Below, piece by piece: positions 9,900-24,800 of a stretch of DNA of 64,000 nucleotides (its first letter is position 1; each line of letters starts with the position of its first letter). The notes beneath the pieces were generated by a model. It did no database searches, was not told the origin of the DNA, and saw only the letters and a program-made list of their open reading frames with translations. The translations under genes were made by a program, and so were the position numbers. This DNA is from Owenia fusiformis. Lineage: Eukaryota > Annelida > Polychaeta > Sabellida > Oweniidae. Where the stretch lies: assembly GCA_903813345.2 (NCBI GenBank), contig CAIIXF020000002.1, forward strand, positions 20,226,455 through 20,290,454. Reading direction: 5' to 3'.

Positions 9900-12800
9900 G
9901 TAAGATTGAACAATTTTATGCACATACTTTTGACAATTAGGATCTTGAGTCTCAACTTAAGTGTGGATATATGAACTTTTTTTACTAATTCGAAGTACAC
10001 GTCGTATGAAACTGGGGACAATAACGCAGATGCGAGTAGGTAGTTACCAGTTTCACCACCAGGTGGCTCGTTCGGGTCAGATAGCATGGCGGGTATAGTA
10101 GAAAGTCCCCTTTAACTTTAATTACATCTATTTTAGTGGTTTAATTTTCATATAACCCTTACGTATCTAATAGTTATGCCAATTAAAATATGTCCAGCAA
10201 AGGAAAATGTTATCTGCCCAACACAAGAAAAGATATTTCACTTTTTGTGATTTTGTTAAATGGGGTCTATGGGGAATAAACCCGAACTAGAAGTCACATT
10301 TTCAAAAAATATTAAATTTTCAAAGTTGATAAACAATTTTGGAAACCATATTCCTAGATGTACTTTTACATGTAGACTTCAAATATGACATCATTTAAAC
10401 CGGATTTTGAATATTTAATGACGTAAGTCAAGATTATTTCTACTCGCATCTAGTCAATTAGCGTAACATTATGGCGTCAAATTACCAACAACAAAACAAT
10501 GGGCAGTGTATGGCGCAAATAGCCATGGCTAAAAATATCTGTCAACGTCAAAAACGTCGAGCGTTACTTTTTTGTAAGTTTTAGTCAAGCTAAAAATATA
10601 ATACTTCATCCTTATTCAATCATGATAAAATATACAGAGTAACAAGATCTCGAGAACAATGTTTCTAAAATGTTTTTAAATTTTGAAAAACGGTCAGGAA
10701 ATTCACTTGAAGCTATAGTAAAATTGTTATGCATGGAATTTGGGGTAAAAATGAATGCGTTACATGTCATAGGTTGTCGTGAATCAGCTCTTATTTCAAG
10801 ATTACTTGTAAAATTCTTGAACCTTTTATTTTTGGTAAAGGATGGGTTTCGATGTGGAGAACATTTCGAAAACACGTTTCTCTTGAACCAGTCATCGAAA
10901 AATTCTGAAAATTTTACACAATTGTCAATTTAATGGTCATCTTTTGAATGGTAACAATATAATGAAATAGATACATATACATGGGTGGTCCAAAAAAGTG
11001 AACCCCTGTATCGGGCTATATTTCCCTTATTACATGCAGGAATCCTTTCATATTTTCACATGTTGTAGAGGAAGGTCTAAATTTTTAGTTGGCATCATAC
11101 ATTTTTCGTGGTCTTGAAATTTGAAAAAAATATAAGCACTTTTCAAACATCACTGAAAATCGATAAAATGTGAACTTCAACATTTGCAATTCTTCAACCC
11201 TTCAACAATCTTCCCGTGGAAATTGTTTTAGCCGCAGTCTAAAAAACCTAAGGTTTTCTTACTTTGTTTGGATTTGAATCCTGCACATTATGGTGTAAAA
11301 ATTAGCATCCTGCCTCTGTCAGTTGAAAAGTTATTGTGATCCAAAGAAATGTTCTTAGTTTCCAAAGACGAAAACATCTTCCAGTGAAATCACTACATAT
11401 CCCTATATGGTCTTAAAATGTCAATATAGTCATTAATTATGGACCAAACAGGGGATAACTTTGCCCCTTTAACCATTTGTGTAGGTAACCTTATCTGTTG
11501 AATGGTCACACCTACTTCAAAATGGTCAATGAAAATGTAAAATTTGTTTTCTGCTCAAATAATGTCCCATTTGTCATATGGTCTGGTTTAAACTTATATC
11601 TCCCACTGAAATCTTTTTAAGATCATCCGATGTGTTTCAACAATTGCCGTGTAAAGCACTATCTAATTTTAGGCATGTTTAATTTGTACAAGTCTTGTAA
11701 TTTCTTAAAATTTCAAGACAGCGAATAAATTATGGTATCAACAAAAAATTTTGACCTTTCTCTACGAGATATGACGATATGAGCCAATTCATGCATGTAT
11801 TAAGGAAAATATAGCCTGTTGCAGGGGTTCACTTTTTTGGACCACCCTGTACTTTTCTCTATATTGTTTTAGAAAACACATCAGACGCTTCTTTTGTTCT
11901 TAGTATCATATGTTCCGAATGAAATGAAACATCTTTCCGAACCTAAATGGAACAAAACGACATAAACGAAACGTGTTTATGTCTCTCAATATTGTAATTG
12001 TACAAAGGAAAGTTTGGTTGATTTAAAAAAGTATCTTGTAAATGAAATAAAAGGTTTATCTTAGTTTTCATCCATTTTGGGGGGTTTTGTTTTAATTTTT
12101 GAATACTTTTTGTTAAATCACCCAAAATTTCCTTTGTATAGCTAAAATATTGAGACATCTAAGAAAATGTTGTATATGCTATTTTGTTCCAACAAGCTTC
12201 GGAAAGATATTTTAATTCATTCTCAAGAATTGGTAAAAAGGAACAAAAAATGCACTAAAAAACAAATAACGTTAATAAAAACAGTTAGATAAAATATATA
12301 TAGATTATTTTCGCATTAAATTGTAGTCTATCAGTTTTTAGTTTAATATAGTTTATTTTTGTGTCACAAGCAATAATATTAAAATACATTTAAAACACTT
12401 TTTTAAAAAAACATTGCTTCTAGCCGATGCCGGCTTATGAGACACCAAGTTGATACATGTGTGGGTAATATTAAAATTCCCATGTGAAAATTACTAAATG
12501 CACAATAAGACAGTGATAGAGACCATAATTTTTGTATACTGAGTTCACTGTTTACTTCCACTTACTAAGAGGAGACATCTTCCCCAAGGTTGATGTTCCT
12601 GGGAGCAAATGGAAAGAGAAACCCTGCTTAATCAGTGATATAAGGGCCCTCTGGTTGGCCCAATACCCTCCTGAGGGGTCCCCCATATCACAGTGGATCT
12701 ACAGGTTTGCATCTTGTATATATTTTGGCAGTATCACAGTTCTAAATAGTATGTAAAAGTGCTGTAAAGTGGCAGAATCAATATCATATGGCCTTTATCC

Positions 12801-15800
12801 CCAGACAAGCAACTTATGTATAATTGAATTTCAACAAATAGAATACAGTATGAGAAAATATACATTATAATTTGTTGTTATGGAATTATCTCAAATAGAG
12901 GTACTGTTAAAGTCTTTCTAGATCAAAGTTTCTTTTACTGAACATCTTAAATAATGTACTTGCAAAAGCTCTCTGTATACAGGGCGTGTGCATAAGTCTA
13001 GTAAACAGCAGAATATGATCATTTGAACCAGTATCAATGCTAGGGGCCAGCTTATTAACAATAGCCAGAAATTTTTTCCTCAAAACATTGTAGTGAGAGC
13101 ATTTGAGAGTGAAGTGTATCTCGTCCTCAATCTCATTAGAGTCACATAAAGCACATTTTCGATCCTCAAGAGGTGTATTGGTATAACGGCCAGTTTCAAT
13201 GTGTAGTTTCAATGTTCCAGTTCTCAGTTTTGCAAGAATACTTCTATGATGGCGTGGCATAAACATTTCAATGTATGCTTCAGTTGATGCACCATATTTA
13301 AATTGGCGATATGTTCTCAGTTTATTGCCATTAGTTTCATTATTTTTATCATTCCAGATATTTCGAAGAAAAGGATCAGTAGTCTGTAGGTGATTTTTAA
13401 TAGCTTTGATACATGGTTTTGTCTCAATGTACTGATTATTCAAAAGTATACCACAAGATCAGTCAACATTACATAAGGGACCGTGTTTTTTTACAGAATT
13501 TTTTCAATAATTGGTTTAAGAGAAAAACATTGTTGAATTCAGTTCACCATATCGATACCAATGCATTCGCCAGGGCAATAATGTGTAGTTAAAGGATGTA
13601 CGAGGGCGGTTCATAAAAAATAAGGTGCACTTTGATCTCATTTGAAAACTATACATTCAATCAATGTTAAATTTTCAGAGTTGATTATTTATGGAAGTGG
13701 CGACATTTCTGTGAGGTTTGATAACTATACCTCCTTATTTGGTAAAATTATGGTTGCTATGGCAACCAAAATTAGGAAACCACGGGTCAGGTTGTATTTT
13801 TCATACATGCACATTATTTGCATTTATCGTTTGTTGCTATAAAGTATATAAAACTTTATTTATTATATGCAATTCGAACATGACTGTATTCACGCCTTCT
13901 ATAAACTGTAAACAAAGCCAATGCTTCAGCTGGGTTATATTCGAGATCAATAACCCAGTTAATACGTGTAATGGGTGACGTCATAATGGTGGGTCGTAGT
14001 AATGGTGGACAGTGATGAATATTCGAAACAATTTGGTGAGTTTTCATGTTCGAATCGTAATATAGACCTCAGAGCAGGGGTAATATCGTCGAATACACCC
14101 CTTGGGGCTAGGCACAAAAGCTTTCGAACCCCTCACTCCCTTCGATCGTTCGGGGTACAGAAAACGTTTGTGCCTAGCCCTGCGGGGTGTATTCGACGAT
14201 ATAACCCCTGCTTTTCGGTCTATATTTCTTAATTCGAACATGACTGTATTCACGCCTTCTATAAACTGTAAACAAAGTCAACATTTCACCCGGGGTATAT
14301 TCGCGAACAAATCCCCTGGTAATACGTGTAATGTGTGACGTCATAACGGCGAGCAATAGTAATGGCGGACCATAATGAATATTCCAAACATGTTGGTGAG
14401 TTTTCATGTTCGAATCGTAATATAGACCTCAGAGCAGATGTAATATCGTCGAATACACCCCTTAGGGCTAGGCACAAAAGTTTTCGAACCCCTCACTCCC
14501 TTCGGTCGTTTGGGGTAGCCCTGTGGGGTGTATTCGACAATATTACCCCTGCTCTTCCGTCTATATTTCTTAAATAATATGATGGCAGTTATTTCTAAAT
14601 GTGTTCAAAAGTTTCTTAAGTAAATGTGTGCTGTTACTGATGTCATAAGGTGTTTTGTGTATGGGATATCATTTTGACAACCCTACACCAAATTACACAC
14701 CAGAAAATCAGCCATTTTGCGTCAAAATGGAAGGCCAACCTAAAAGAAGAAAAAATTGGCTGGTAGAACATTGTGTATATTTATTTATTTAATGCAATTA
14801 CTCAGATGCGAGTAGGTAGTTATATGTTTCGCCACCAGGTGGCTGATTCGGGGGAAATAACATGGCAGGGTATTACAAAATTCCCTTAAACCTGAATATT
14901 CATCAGTTTTAGTGGTTCACTTTTCATATTACCCTTATGTATGGGATAGACATACAAATTAAAATATATCCAGTAAAAGAAAATATTATCTGCCCAACAC
15001 AAGAAAAGATATTTCACTTTTTGTGGATTTACAACATGGGGTCTATGGGGAATCTCCCCGACCTAGAAGTCACAATTTCAAAGAAAATTAAATGTTCAAA
15101 GTTGATAAACTCTTCAAAACCACATTTCTAGATGTAATTTTGCATGTAGATTCCAAATATGACATCCGTTTGACTGAATTATGATTTTTTAAAGACATAA
15201 ATCAAGATTATTTCTACTCGCATCTAGGATATTAATACGCTTTCGCTATCTAATCTAATAACGAAAGTGAAAGTATTCGGCCATTGTTAGGAATTAAAGT
15301 TCGAATTGTGACCTATACGTAGTTATGACGTCATGAATGCACATGGTCCATTGAACAAAATGTGAAATCTAAAACGGACCCCTGTGTCTGATGATCTTTT
15401 CAAAACTTATCCTTATTTCAACGAACCGTACAAAATTGTTATGTCTCACAACGTTTTTGACGATATCGGGCTATATTTAAAGGAACAAAATGCGTAGATG
15501 AAGTCTCACTTTTGATCTTCATATTATTTCCAATGGATTAATAAGAACCATATCTTTCATTTGACACCAAAAACAGCTCAAACAGATCACATCAGAGTTT
15601 ACATATGATCATGAAAAAATATGTTCGATCTATCAATTGATATATTTCAAGTTTTTAGCAATGCCATTGAAAGATGGCATTGTTGTTTGCATTAATTATC
15701 CATTCATTTTTGCAGAAGTACTCGAAGGCAAAAACCGCTTTTACAAACTGGCTTCTTACGTACTACAGAAGCCGGCTTCTGGAGTCACCAAGAAGCCGGC

Positions 15801-18800
15801 TTTTAAAAGCCGGCTTCTGAAGGACAACAGAAGCCGGCTTCTGGAGTCACCAAGAAGCCGGCTTTTACAAACTGGCTTCTTACGTACTACAGAAGCCAGT
15901 TTCTACAGTCAACAAGAAGCCGGCTTTTAAAAACCGGCATCTAGAGGACAACAGAAGCCGGCTTCTGGAGTCACCAAGAAGCCGGCTTTTAAAACTGGCT
16001 TTTTACTTACTGCAGAAGATGGCTTTTGAATATAGTTTATATTGTCATATTTTTGCAAAACTATACGGGTAAATTGAATTCTAAGCATGGATATCCATGA
16101 ATTTGATCACGTTCATCAATTCCAAAAATATTATGCATTGTATTTCTGCTTAATAAAAACGCACCGCTCATTTTTCAAAACTGGCTCCAATTTGGAGCCA
16201 GTTTTCAAATCAGCTCGCACCATTAAACACAAGCTATAAACGGACAATCTAGCCACTGGGAATCACGAGATACTGTCTCCCGATCATTTTGATGTGGATT
16301 ATGCATCTCATTCTCGTATAATCTGCATGAAAATAAGGAAAAAATGAAAAATATGTAAAACTATAACACTATTCAAGATTTTTTGCAAAAAGTCATTTCA
16401 AGTCAAAACAATAAGAGAAAATTGAAGTCTAAATAAAAATATCGATGAATTAGATCATGTTCACTAAATCAGAACAGATTATGCATTGCATTTCCGTTTT
16501 ATAAAAACGCACCGCTCATTTTTCAAAACTGGCTCCAACTTGGAGCCAGTTTACAAATCAGCTCGCTCCATCTTACACAAGCTATGTAGGGACAATCTAG
16601 CAACTGGGAATCACGGGATACTGTCTCGTGATCATTTCTATGTGCATTATGCATCTTATTCTCGTATAATTTACGTAAAAAATACGTGAAAAATACGTAA
16701 AATTGTAACTTATTTCAAGATTTTTTGCAAAAAGTCATTTCAAGCCAAAACTATGAGAGAAAATTTTTTTCTAAGTAAAAATCTCGATGAATTAGATCAC
16801 GTTCACTAAATCAGAACAGATTATGCATTGCATTTCCGTTAAATAAAAACGCACCGCTCATTTTTCAAAACTGGCTCCAACTTGGAGCCAGTTTACAAAT
16901 CAGCTCGCTCCATCTTACACAAGCTATTTAGGGACAATCTAGCAACTGGGAATCACGGGATACTGTCTCACGATCATTTCTATGTGCATTATGCATCTTA
17001 TTCTCGTATAATTTGCATGAAAATGAGAAAAAACTGAAAAATACGTAAAATTGTAACTTATTTCAAGATTTTTTGCAAAAAGTCATTTCAAGCCAAAACG
17101 ATGAAAGAAAATATATTTCTAAGTAAAAATATCAATGAATTAGATCACGTTCACTAAATCAGAACAGATTATGCATTGCATTTCCGTTAAATAAAATCGC
17201 ACCTACACGTCGCACAAAACTGGGGACAATTAGCGTAACATTATGGCGTCAAAAACCAAGACAAAACAACGAGCAGCATAGGGCGCAAAAAGCCTTACAA
17301 CGTCAAAAGCGACAAGCGTCACATTTTTGTAAAGATTAGTCAACCTAAAAATAAAATACTTTATCCTTATCTAATCATGACAAAATTCACAGGGTAGCAA
17401 GATCTCGAGGACAATATTTTTTATAATGTTTTTGAATTTTGAAAAACGGTCAAGAAATCCACTTGAGGCGTTGGTAAAAATTGATATGTATGGAATTTGT
17501 GGTAAAAAATCGATGCGTCACATTTTTTCAAGTCTCGAAAACCAACTCTTATTTTAATATTATTCGCAAAATAAACAATCTGATTATTGTTTTGTAAATT
17601 TCGCCAAGACAATATTGTGCAGTTAATGTTTCTTTCAAATCAGACTTAAATTAGAAGGTTAAATGAAGGTAAACTTATTGCTTGTACCATTCGCCTTCAA
17701 AACCTTACACAATTTTAAAAATTATGAAAGCGTTCATATAAGATAATTTGAGCTGGAGCTTTAAGCAATCGTGACGTCATAAATAAACATGTTCCATTGA
17801 ATAAATTGTGAAATTTTAGTGGGATTTTGATCATTATTTCAAAAGTTATCCCAATTTCAACAAACCCTGTAAGCGTAGAGTGTTACGTCTTACAGCGTAT
17901 TTGACGATGCCGGGATATATTTAACTTTGAAAAAATGTTGGATCCCATCAAAGTTTTGAAGAAAAAATAATTTCACTGAAATGCGAATAAAAAATACTTC
18001 AAAATGATATATAAAACACATAGTTAGCTTTTTAAATAAGGCAGAGATCAACGCTCAAAGCTGAGATCAGCCCTTATTCCCCGAATTGTCCCCAGGTCCG
18101 TGCACGTCATAACCGCTCATTTTTCAAAACTGGCTCCAACTTGGAGCCAGTTTACAAATCAGCTCGCTCCATCTTACACAAGCTATATAGGGGCAATCTA
18201 GCAGTTTTGAAAAATGAGTGGTGCGTTTTTATAAAACGGAAATGCAATGCATAATCTGTTCTGATTTAGTGAACATGATCTAATTCATCGATGTTTTTAC
18301 TTAGAAATAAATTTCTCTCATAGTTTTGGCTTGGAATGACTTTTTGCAAAAAATCTTAAAATAAGTTACAATTTAACGTATTTTTCAGTTTTTTCTCATT
18401 TTCAGGCCAATTATACGAGAATAAGATGCATAATTCACATAAAAATAATCGTGAGACAGTATCCCGTGATTCCCAGTTGCTAGATTGTACCTACATAGCA
18501 TTTGTCATATGGGGCGAGCTGATTTGCAAACTGGCTCCAAGTTGGAGCCAGTTTTGAAAAGTGAGCGGTGCGTTTTTATTAAACGGAAATGCAATGCATA
18601 ATCTATTCTGATTTAATGAATGTGATCTTATTCATCGATATCTGTGCTTAGAATTCAATTTACTGTCATAGTTTTGGCTTGAAATGACTTTTTCCAAAAA
18701 ATATTGAAATATGTAATAATTTTACGTATTTTTCAGTTTTTTCTCATTTTCATGCAAATTATACGAGAATAAGATGCATAATGCCTCCAAGTTGGAGCCA

Positions 18801-21800
18801 GTTTTGTAAAATGAGCGATGCGTTTTTATCAAACAGAAATGTAATGCATAATCTACTCTTATTTAACGAACATGATTTAATTCTTCGATATTTTTACTTA
18901 GAATTAAATTTCCCCCATAGTTTTGGTTTGAAATTACTTTTTGCAAAAAATCTTGCAATATGTTACAATTTTACTTATTTTCATTTTTTCTCATTTCCAT
19001 GCTAATTATGCGAGAATAAGATGCATAATGCACAACAAAATGATTGAGAGAGAGAATCTGGCTTTTAAAACTGGCTTCTTGGTAACTGCAGAAGCCGGCT
19101 TCTGTAAGTCATTCGAAGCCGGTTTTTAAAAGCCGGCTTCTTGGTGACGCCAGAAGCCGGCTTCTGATGTTAAAGCCGGCTTTGAAAGACGGCTTTGTAT
19201 ATTTGCCTTCGACTCTCTCCATTTTTGAGAGGAATTTCAACCATATGCCATCTTTTAATCCAAGAGTTATTTAAAACATACACTTAATGAAAAGTGGTAA
19301 TTCACTTGTTTTGATCTCTGAACTTCAAATGCTGTTTTCTATGCAATTTTTTTTTCACTTCAGTATTGACCCAAATTAAAGATTGTATCATATTTGATTG
19401 AGTGTGTGAGTAACATGTCTCAAATAATATTTTGTCCCTTTTCCTTCAAAAATAGGCGCATTGCCTGTTTAATAGGGTGGTCCAAAATATGGCGAAAAAC
19501 CAACTTTGTTTCAGATCATCTTCCTCATTTCACTTACTGTTGTCCATGACCTAAAACACCTGCACACCAAATTTTAAGACCCAAATCACATGGGAAATTT
19601 ACCCACGCTTCGACTGAAAATTCGGGTTATTTCATGATTTTTTGCTATTTTCGATAAATTGTCATCTCCCTTTTCCTGGTATAATATGTTTCTATTTTTT
19701 CATAATAAACATTTTTGTAGGACTGTTTATTACTTCATAATACTAGGAACCCATACACCAAATGTTGAGACCCAAATCCCATGGGAAATTTACCCACGCT
19801 TCGACTGAAAAATTCGGTTATTTCATGATTTTTTGCTATTTTCGATAAATTGCCATCTCCATTTTCCTGGTATAAAATGGTAGATGTCTTTTCATAATAA
19901 ATATTTTTGGATGACTCTTTATTACTTCATAATACTTAGGAACCCATACATCAAATTTTGAGACCCAAATCCCATGGGAAAACCCACGCTTCGACTGAAA
20001 AATTGGGTTATTTCATATACAATACAATACATCTCTATTTTCCTGGTATTATATGTTTCTATTTTTTATATTAAATATTTTGGGAGGACTCTTTATTACT
20101 TCATAATACGAGGAGCCCATACCCCAAATATGCACCAAATTTTGAGACCCTGGCCCCATGAGAAATTAATTCATGCTTCAACCAAAAATTGTGATTTTCT
20201 GCGAATTTTCTCCTATTTTCAATAGATCAACATTAATCTTATATTTAGTTTTTAAACATTTTAGGAGGACATTAATACGTTAATAATACTAGGAACCCAT
20301 ACATTTAATATGTACCAAATGTTTAGACCTGAACCCCATGGGAAATTCACGTTTGCTTTGATCATATACTTTTGATTTTTGTCGTTTAGAGCACCATATC
20401 ATTGTTGTGTGATGTGCAATTTGTAATAAATAGTATTACACGTTGTCTTAATTATCCTGTTTGGCCTTACATACGTTACATCGTGAAAGATGGTTATATA
20501 GTACTTTAAGGTAATTCCTTATTTTCAGTTTTAATGGCTTCCTAATTGGAGCCCCATGTATTTTCAGGAACACATAACTCATTCCATTTAGATGCACAAA
20601 CAGTGTATAAACATAGCACATAGTACATTATAGAAAATTACTAACCATCAACTAATAATCTAAATACATATTTGAACTCAGTGTAAAATTGAAAGGGCTG
20701 ACCAAGTATGGAATGAGTTCCAGAAATAACATTGGACTCCACTTAAAATTTCTGAACATACAGAATTACCTTAAGTGTTTCTCATTGCTCTTCCTATCTT
20801 CTACATTGTGTACTTTCAAGGCATGAACATTTTCAGAGAAATGACAAAGCTCAGTGGAAGCTCGAATCCCTTGAAGATTTGGTACAGGCTTACTGGTTAC
20901 AACAGAGACCATGCCATTGATACATTGATCAATCAAAAAATCATTTCTCCAAAGAAAATCAGATTTTATATTTGACCTTACCCTGCAAAGATGTGAGAAA
21001 GAATATGACATCTCACACAAATCCAAACAAAGTCCTGTGATGTATCCCTACTGAAACCAACAAACCAAATCTTCAAGGCATTTTAGTTGCTGTCGAGTCA
21101 TCACTTCTTAATATTAACCACAGTATTACAAGTAAAAGATCCTAAATTTTCCCCAAACTACACTGTACTGAATTTGTCGCCACTCAATAAGACTTAAAGT
21201 CTTGATATTTAGGTGTTTCTTTGGATTAAGAAGGAATTACCATAATGTTTATTAACATATTATGCCCCTAAAACAGACATCATAAGCTATCATAAGCACC
21301 AGTTTTCAGTCAAAGTATGGGTAACGTTCTCATTGGATTTGGGTCTCAAAATTTGGTGGATATTTGGTGTATGGGTTTTTAGTATTATGAAGTAATAAAG
21401 AGTCCTCAAAAATGATTATTATAAAAACATATCGTACCAAGAAAATGGAGACAGCAATTTATTGAAAATCGGAAAAAATGTGAAAATCACAATTTTTCAG
21501 TCAAACCATGGGTAAATTTCCCATGGGATTTGGGTCTCAAAATTTGGTGTATGGGTTCCTAGTATTATGAAGTAATAAAGAGTCATCCAAAAATATTTAT
21601 TATGAAAAAATAGAAACATATTATACCAGGAAAATGGAGACAGTAATCTATTGAAAATCGGACAAAATGTGAAAATCACAATTTTTCAGTCAAAGCATGG
21701 GTAAATTTCACATGGGATTTGGGTCTCAAAATTTGGTGTTTGGGCTCCTAGTATTATTAAGTAATAAAGAGTCCTACAAAAATGTTTATTATGAAAAAAT

Positions 21801-24800
21801 AGAAACATTTTATACCAGGAAAAAGGAGATGGCAATTTATCGAAAATAGCAAAAAATCATGAAATAACCGAATTTTTCAGTCGAAGCGTGGGTAAATTTC
21901 CCATGGGATTTGGGTCTCAAAATTTGGTGTGCAGGTGTTTTAGGTCATGGACAACAGTAAGTCAAATGAGGAAGATGATCCGAAAGAAAGTTGGTTTTTC
22001 GCCATATTTTGGACCACCCTACTGTTTAACTTTGAAAATATCGTAGATCACATCAAACTGTTCAATATAAAATAGTATCACTGAAATGGGAATAAAACTT
22101 ACTTCAAAATAAGGTATGAAATACGCGGTTAACTTTTTGTAATAAGGCGGGGATTAACACTTACACGCTACATTACATTCACGTTTAAGTTCACATTAGC
22201 CTGTATTTCTTAAATTGTCCCTAGGTCCGTGCACGTCTTGGAGGAAATTTTTTTTTAATCTTTCTGAAACCTCTACAGAGAAGATATGATCATCTAAAAA
22301 TTGAACAAATCTGTCGTTTCACAATGTCATGAAATATGATAATTTACTTTAAGGATAAGAGAACGTCTCTCTAATTTTATTCTTATTACCCCAAAAGGTT
22401 TTCAACTCATATGAATATACCAAGGAGGATTGGCTCCAATAGGGCAACATCGATATTCTGTCCAATATTTATTATTGGCATGTCGTGATACAAAATTCGA
22501 ATTCAAACTGCCGCCATTTTGTTCACTTTTGAACCGTGAATTTTGGTCTTATTTCCTGACGAAAAATTCGAAAAGAAATAATCGAGATATTGGTTCGAAT
22601 TTTTTGAACTGTTTATTTTGAATTTATTGTCGGTCATAATTTCAGAAAATATATACGACATTTCGACGTTTTCATTGTTGGAAATTATCGAGTCTCGATC
22701 CAAGAGGAGGGAAAGCCCCAGAGTTTAAAGTTGACAGACATAATTACGTCTCTTGCTTACCACCTTCGTTCGTTCGAATTTTCATCGGCTAATTATCAAA
22801 TACTACACTTCGATTGGATGTTTTAATTGATATAGGCATATTCCGTACACCTTTCTTTATCTTGATATGAAATGAGAAGCTATGATATTGGTTAACACGC
22901 CAGAAATGAACATAATATTATTCGAAGCGTATTTCGAAAATTTTGAAACCGCCATTGATGACGTCATTTGTTTGTCGACTTTTGACCAATCAGCGACGAT
23001 GTCATCTCAATACAGATTTACATTATAAGCGTATGTCATCTTTGAACCCTGGTGTTTCTCCCCCTCTGTCTCGATCCTAAGAGCCAATCCTCCTTGTGGT
23101 TATCCGGAACTTTCAACATTTCTGTAAATAACAACGCTTCATTTCTTATCAAATGGTTTTCAAAAATTCTGAAAGGAGCACGAAAAGTTTCATAACAGAT
23201 TTCAGACAGTCATATGCTGGATTTTGTCTGTTTTCTGAGGATTTAAAAGTGAAAAACAATATATTCCATGTTATTATTTCCCATAGGGAAAACACATGCG
23301 ATCCATTGCTTTCAGCTTAATCTTGGTCGCCCATAATTTATATCTTTTAAACCCCTGAAGGAATGCATCATTCCTTTGAAGGGGTTAATTGGGTGTCGAA
23401 ACGTAACTATTGATGCAACAATAATTGAAAAAAGCAGGATTGGAAGATGTTAAAAATCAGGAAAAAATTTCCGAACAAACATGTGGGTTGGTTGGCTGCA
23501 TCTTCCCTGTCTCAAAGTTTAAATTATTTATCTCTTTGAGATAAAAATCAGGACAACATTTCCGAACAAACATGTGGGTTGGTTGGTTGCATCTTCCCTG
23601 TCTCAAATTTTAAATTATTTATCTCTATGAGTGCTTTCCCTGGAGATAATGCATTGTCCTAACATATGCACCTGTATAAATCCTCAGAAAATAGCCAAAA
23701 TACAACACATGACTGTCCGAAATCTGTTGCGATACTTTCCATTCTCCTTTATCCTTTTTGTGAGTCAAATAACCCAAAGTCGATCTAATTTTCATCGAGA
23801 CATAAAAAGTGAAATTGCTAGAAATACTAACTTGACCTAGCTTTTGACCTAGATAAAATTTTGACCCTAATTTATCAGAAACTAGGTCGCAAACCTACAC
23901 TGAAAATATAGATTTGCCCAGAAACATCCAGTTGCCGACTAGTAAAGAATAGTAAATGAATACAGGCTTTTTTGAAGTTAGTGAATGAACTTGAGAAGCA
24001 CTGCAAGGATCTGTAAAGGACATACAAGGTTCGACAAAATTTAGGATCGACCAATCGAGTTTGCTTTGTTGAGGGGTTTGTATAGAAAACCGGGTACCGG
24101 ATACCGGGTAGTAAATCCTCCATGCTGGGTTTAAACTTGGTACCCGGTACCCGGTTGAAAAAAAACGGGTACCAAAAAAACGAAAAATACGAATATATAA
24201 GCTTATTACATGTTTAGATCATTAGAAAACGTGTAGGATTTGTTTTGAATTTACAAAAATGTATTTAACACCCTTGATATACGCAGCTAACGAAAATTGA
24301 CCGGCACGGGTCAAAAGCTGGACCGGCACGGGTTAACGGTTTTATTTGAATTTAAAACAGCCATAACTTGCTCAATATTGACTTCCTCGTGTCTAATTTG
24401 AAATATATGATGCCTCCCGATGCTTTTAAGTACCCCAATTTTTTACAGATTTTTAAACGGACCAAAACTCTCGAAATGCGCATTTATGCTATTTTCTCTC
24501 GAGAACGACTGTCTCATTTTCACGATAACTTTTATTTAGTACTTCTAACATATAAGATCTATTTTTCCCCATCAAGGTATGATGTAAATGACATGCTATT
24601 TACATATTGTGAGTTTCAATGACGCGCGTTTGATTTTATAAAAAATACCAAACTTTGTGACAAAGAATTTCCTCCTGCTTGCAGCGAGAAGACGGACCGG
24701 TTCGGGGCAATAGCATGAACATCATTCAGGAATCTTTATTCATGTGTGTTACATCTATTATTACAAGGATCTAAAGTTTCAAATCTTCTCTTAGAACCTC

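Larger units (their letters stand above)
15722..19211. mobile_element. 3.5 kb foldback element with internal repeats
   Basis: The left half has an AAGCCGGCTT-rich array (15745-16030), then direct units of about 345 bases starting near 16159, 16504 and 16850. The right half has the same units inverted (about 18209, 18557, 18811) and a second AAGCCGGCTT array (19050-19200). The ends GAAGGCAAA (15727) and TTTGCCTTC (19202) are inverted. The arms meet near 18203. A family-G element sits inside the left side. Confidence 0.7.

Noticed and set aside
12532-12756. 74-codon plus-strand frame
   Set aside because: It lies antisense in the 3' untranslated part of the truncated LINE.
13990-14580. Several overlapping 60-80 codon frames on both strands
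   Set aside because: They are produced by tandem hairpin repeats (family H).
15745-16030. CRISPR-like regular repeat array
   Set aside because: The units are palindromes with repeated, not unique, spacers in a eukaryotic intron; it is part of a foldback element.
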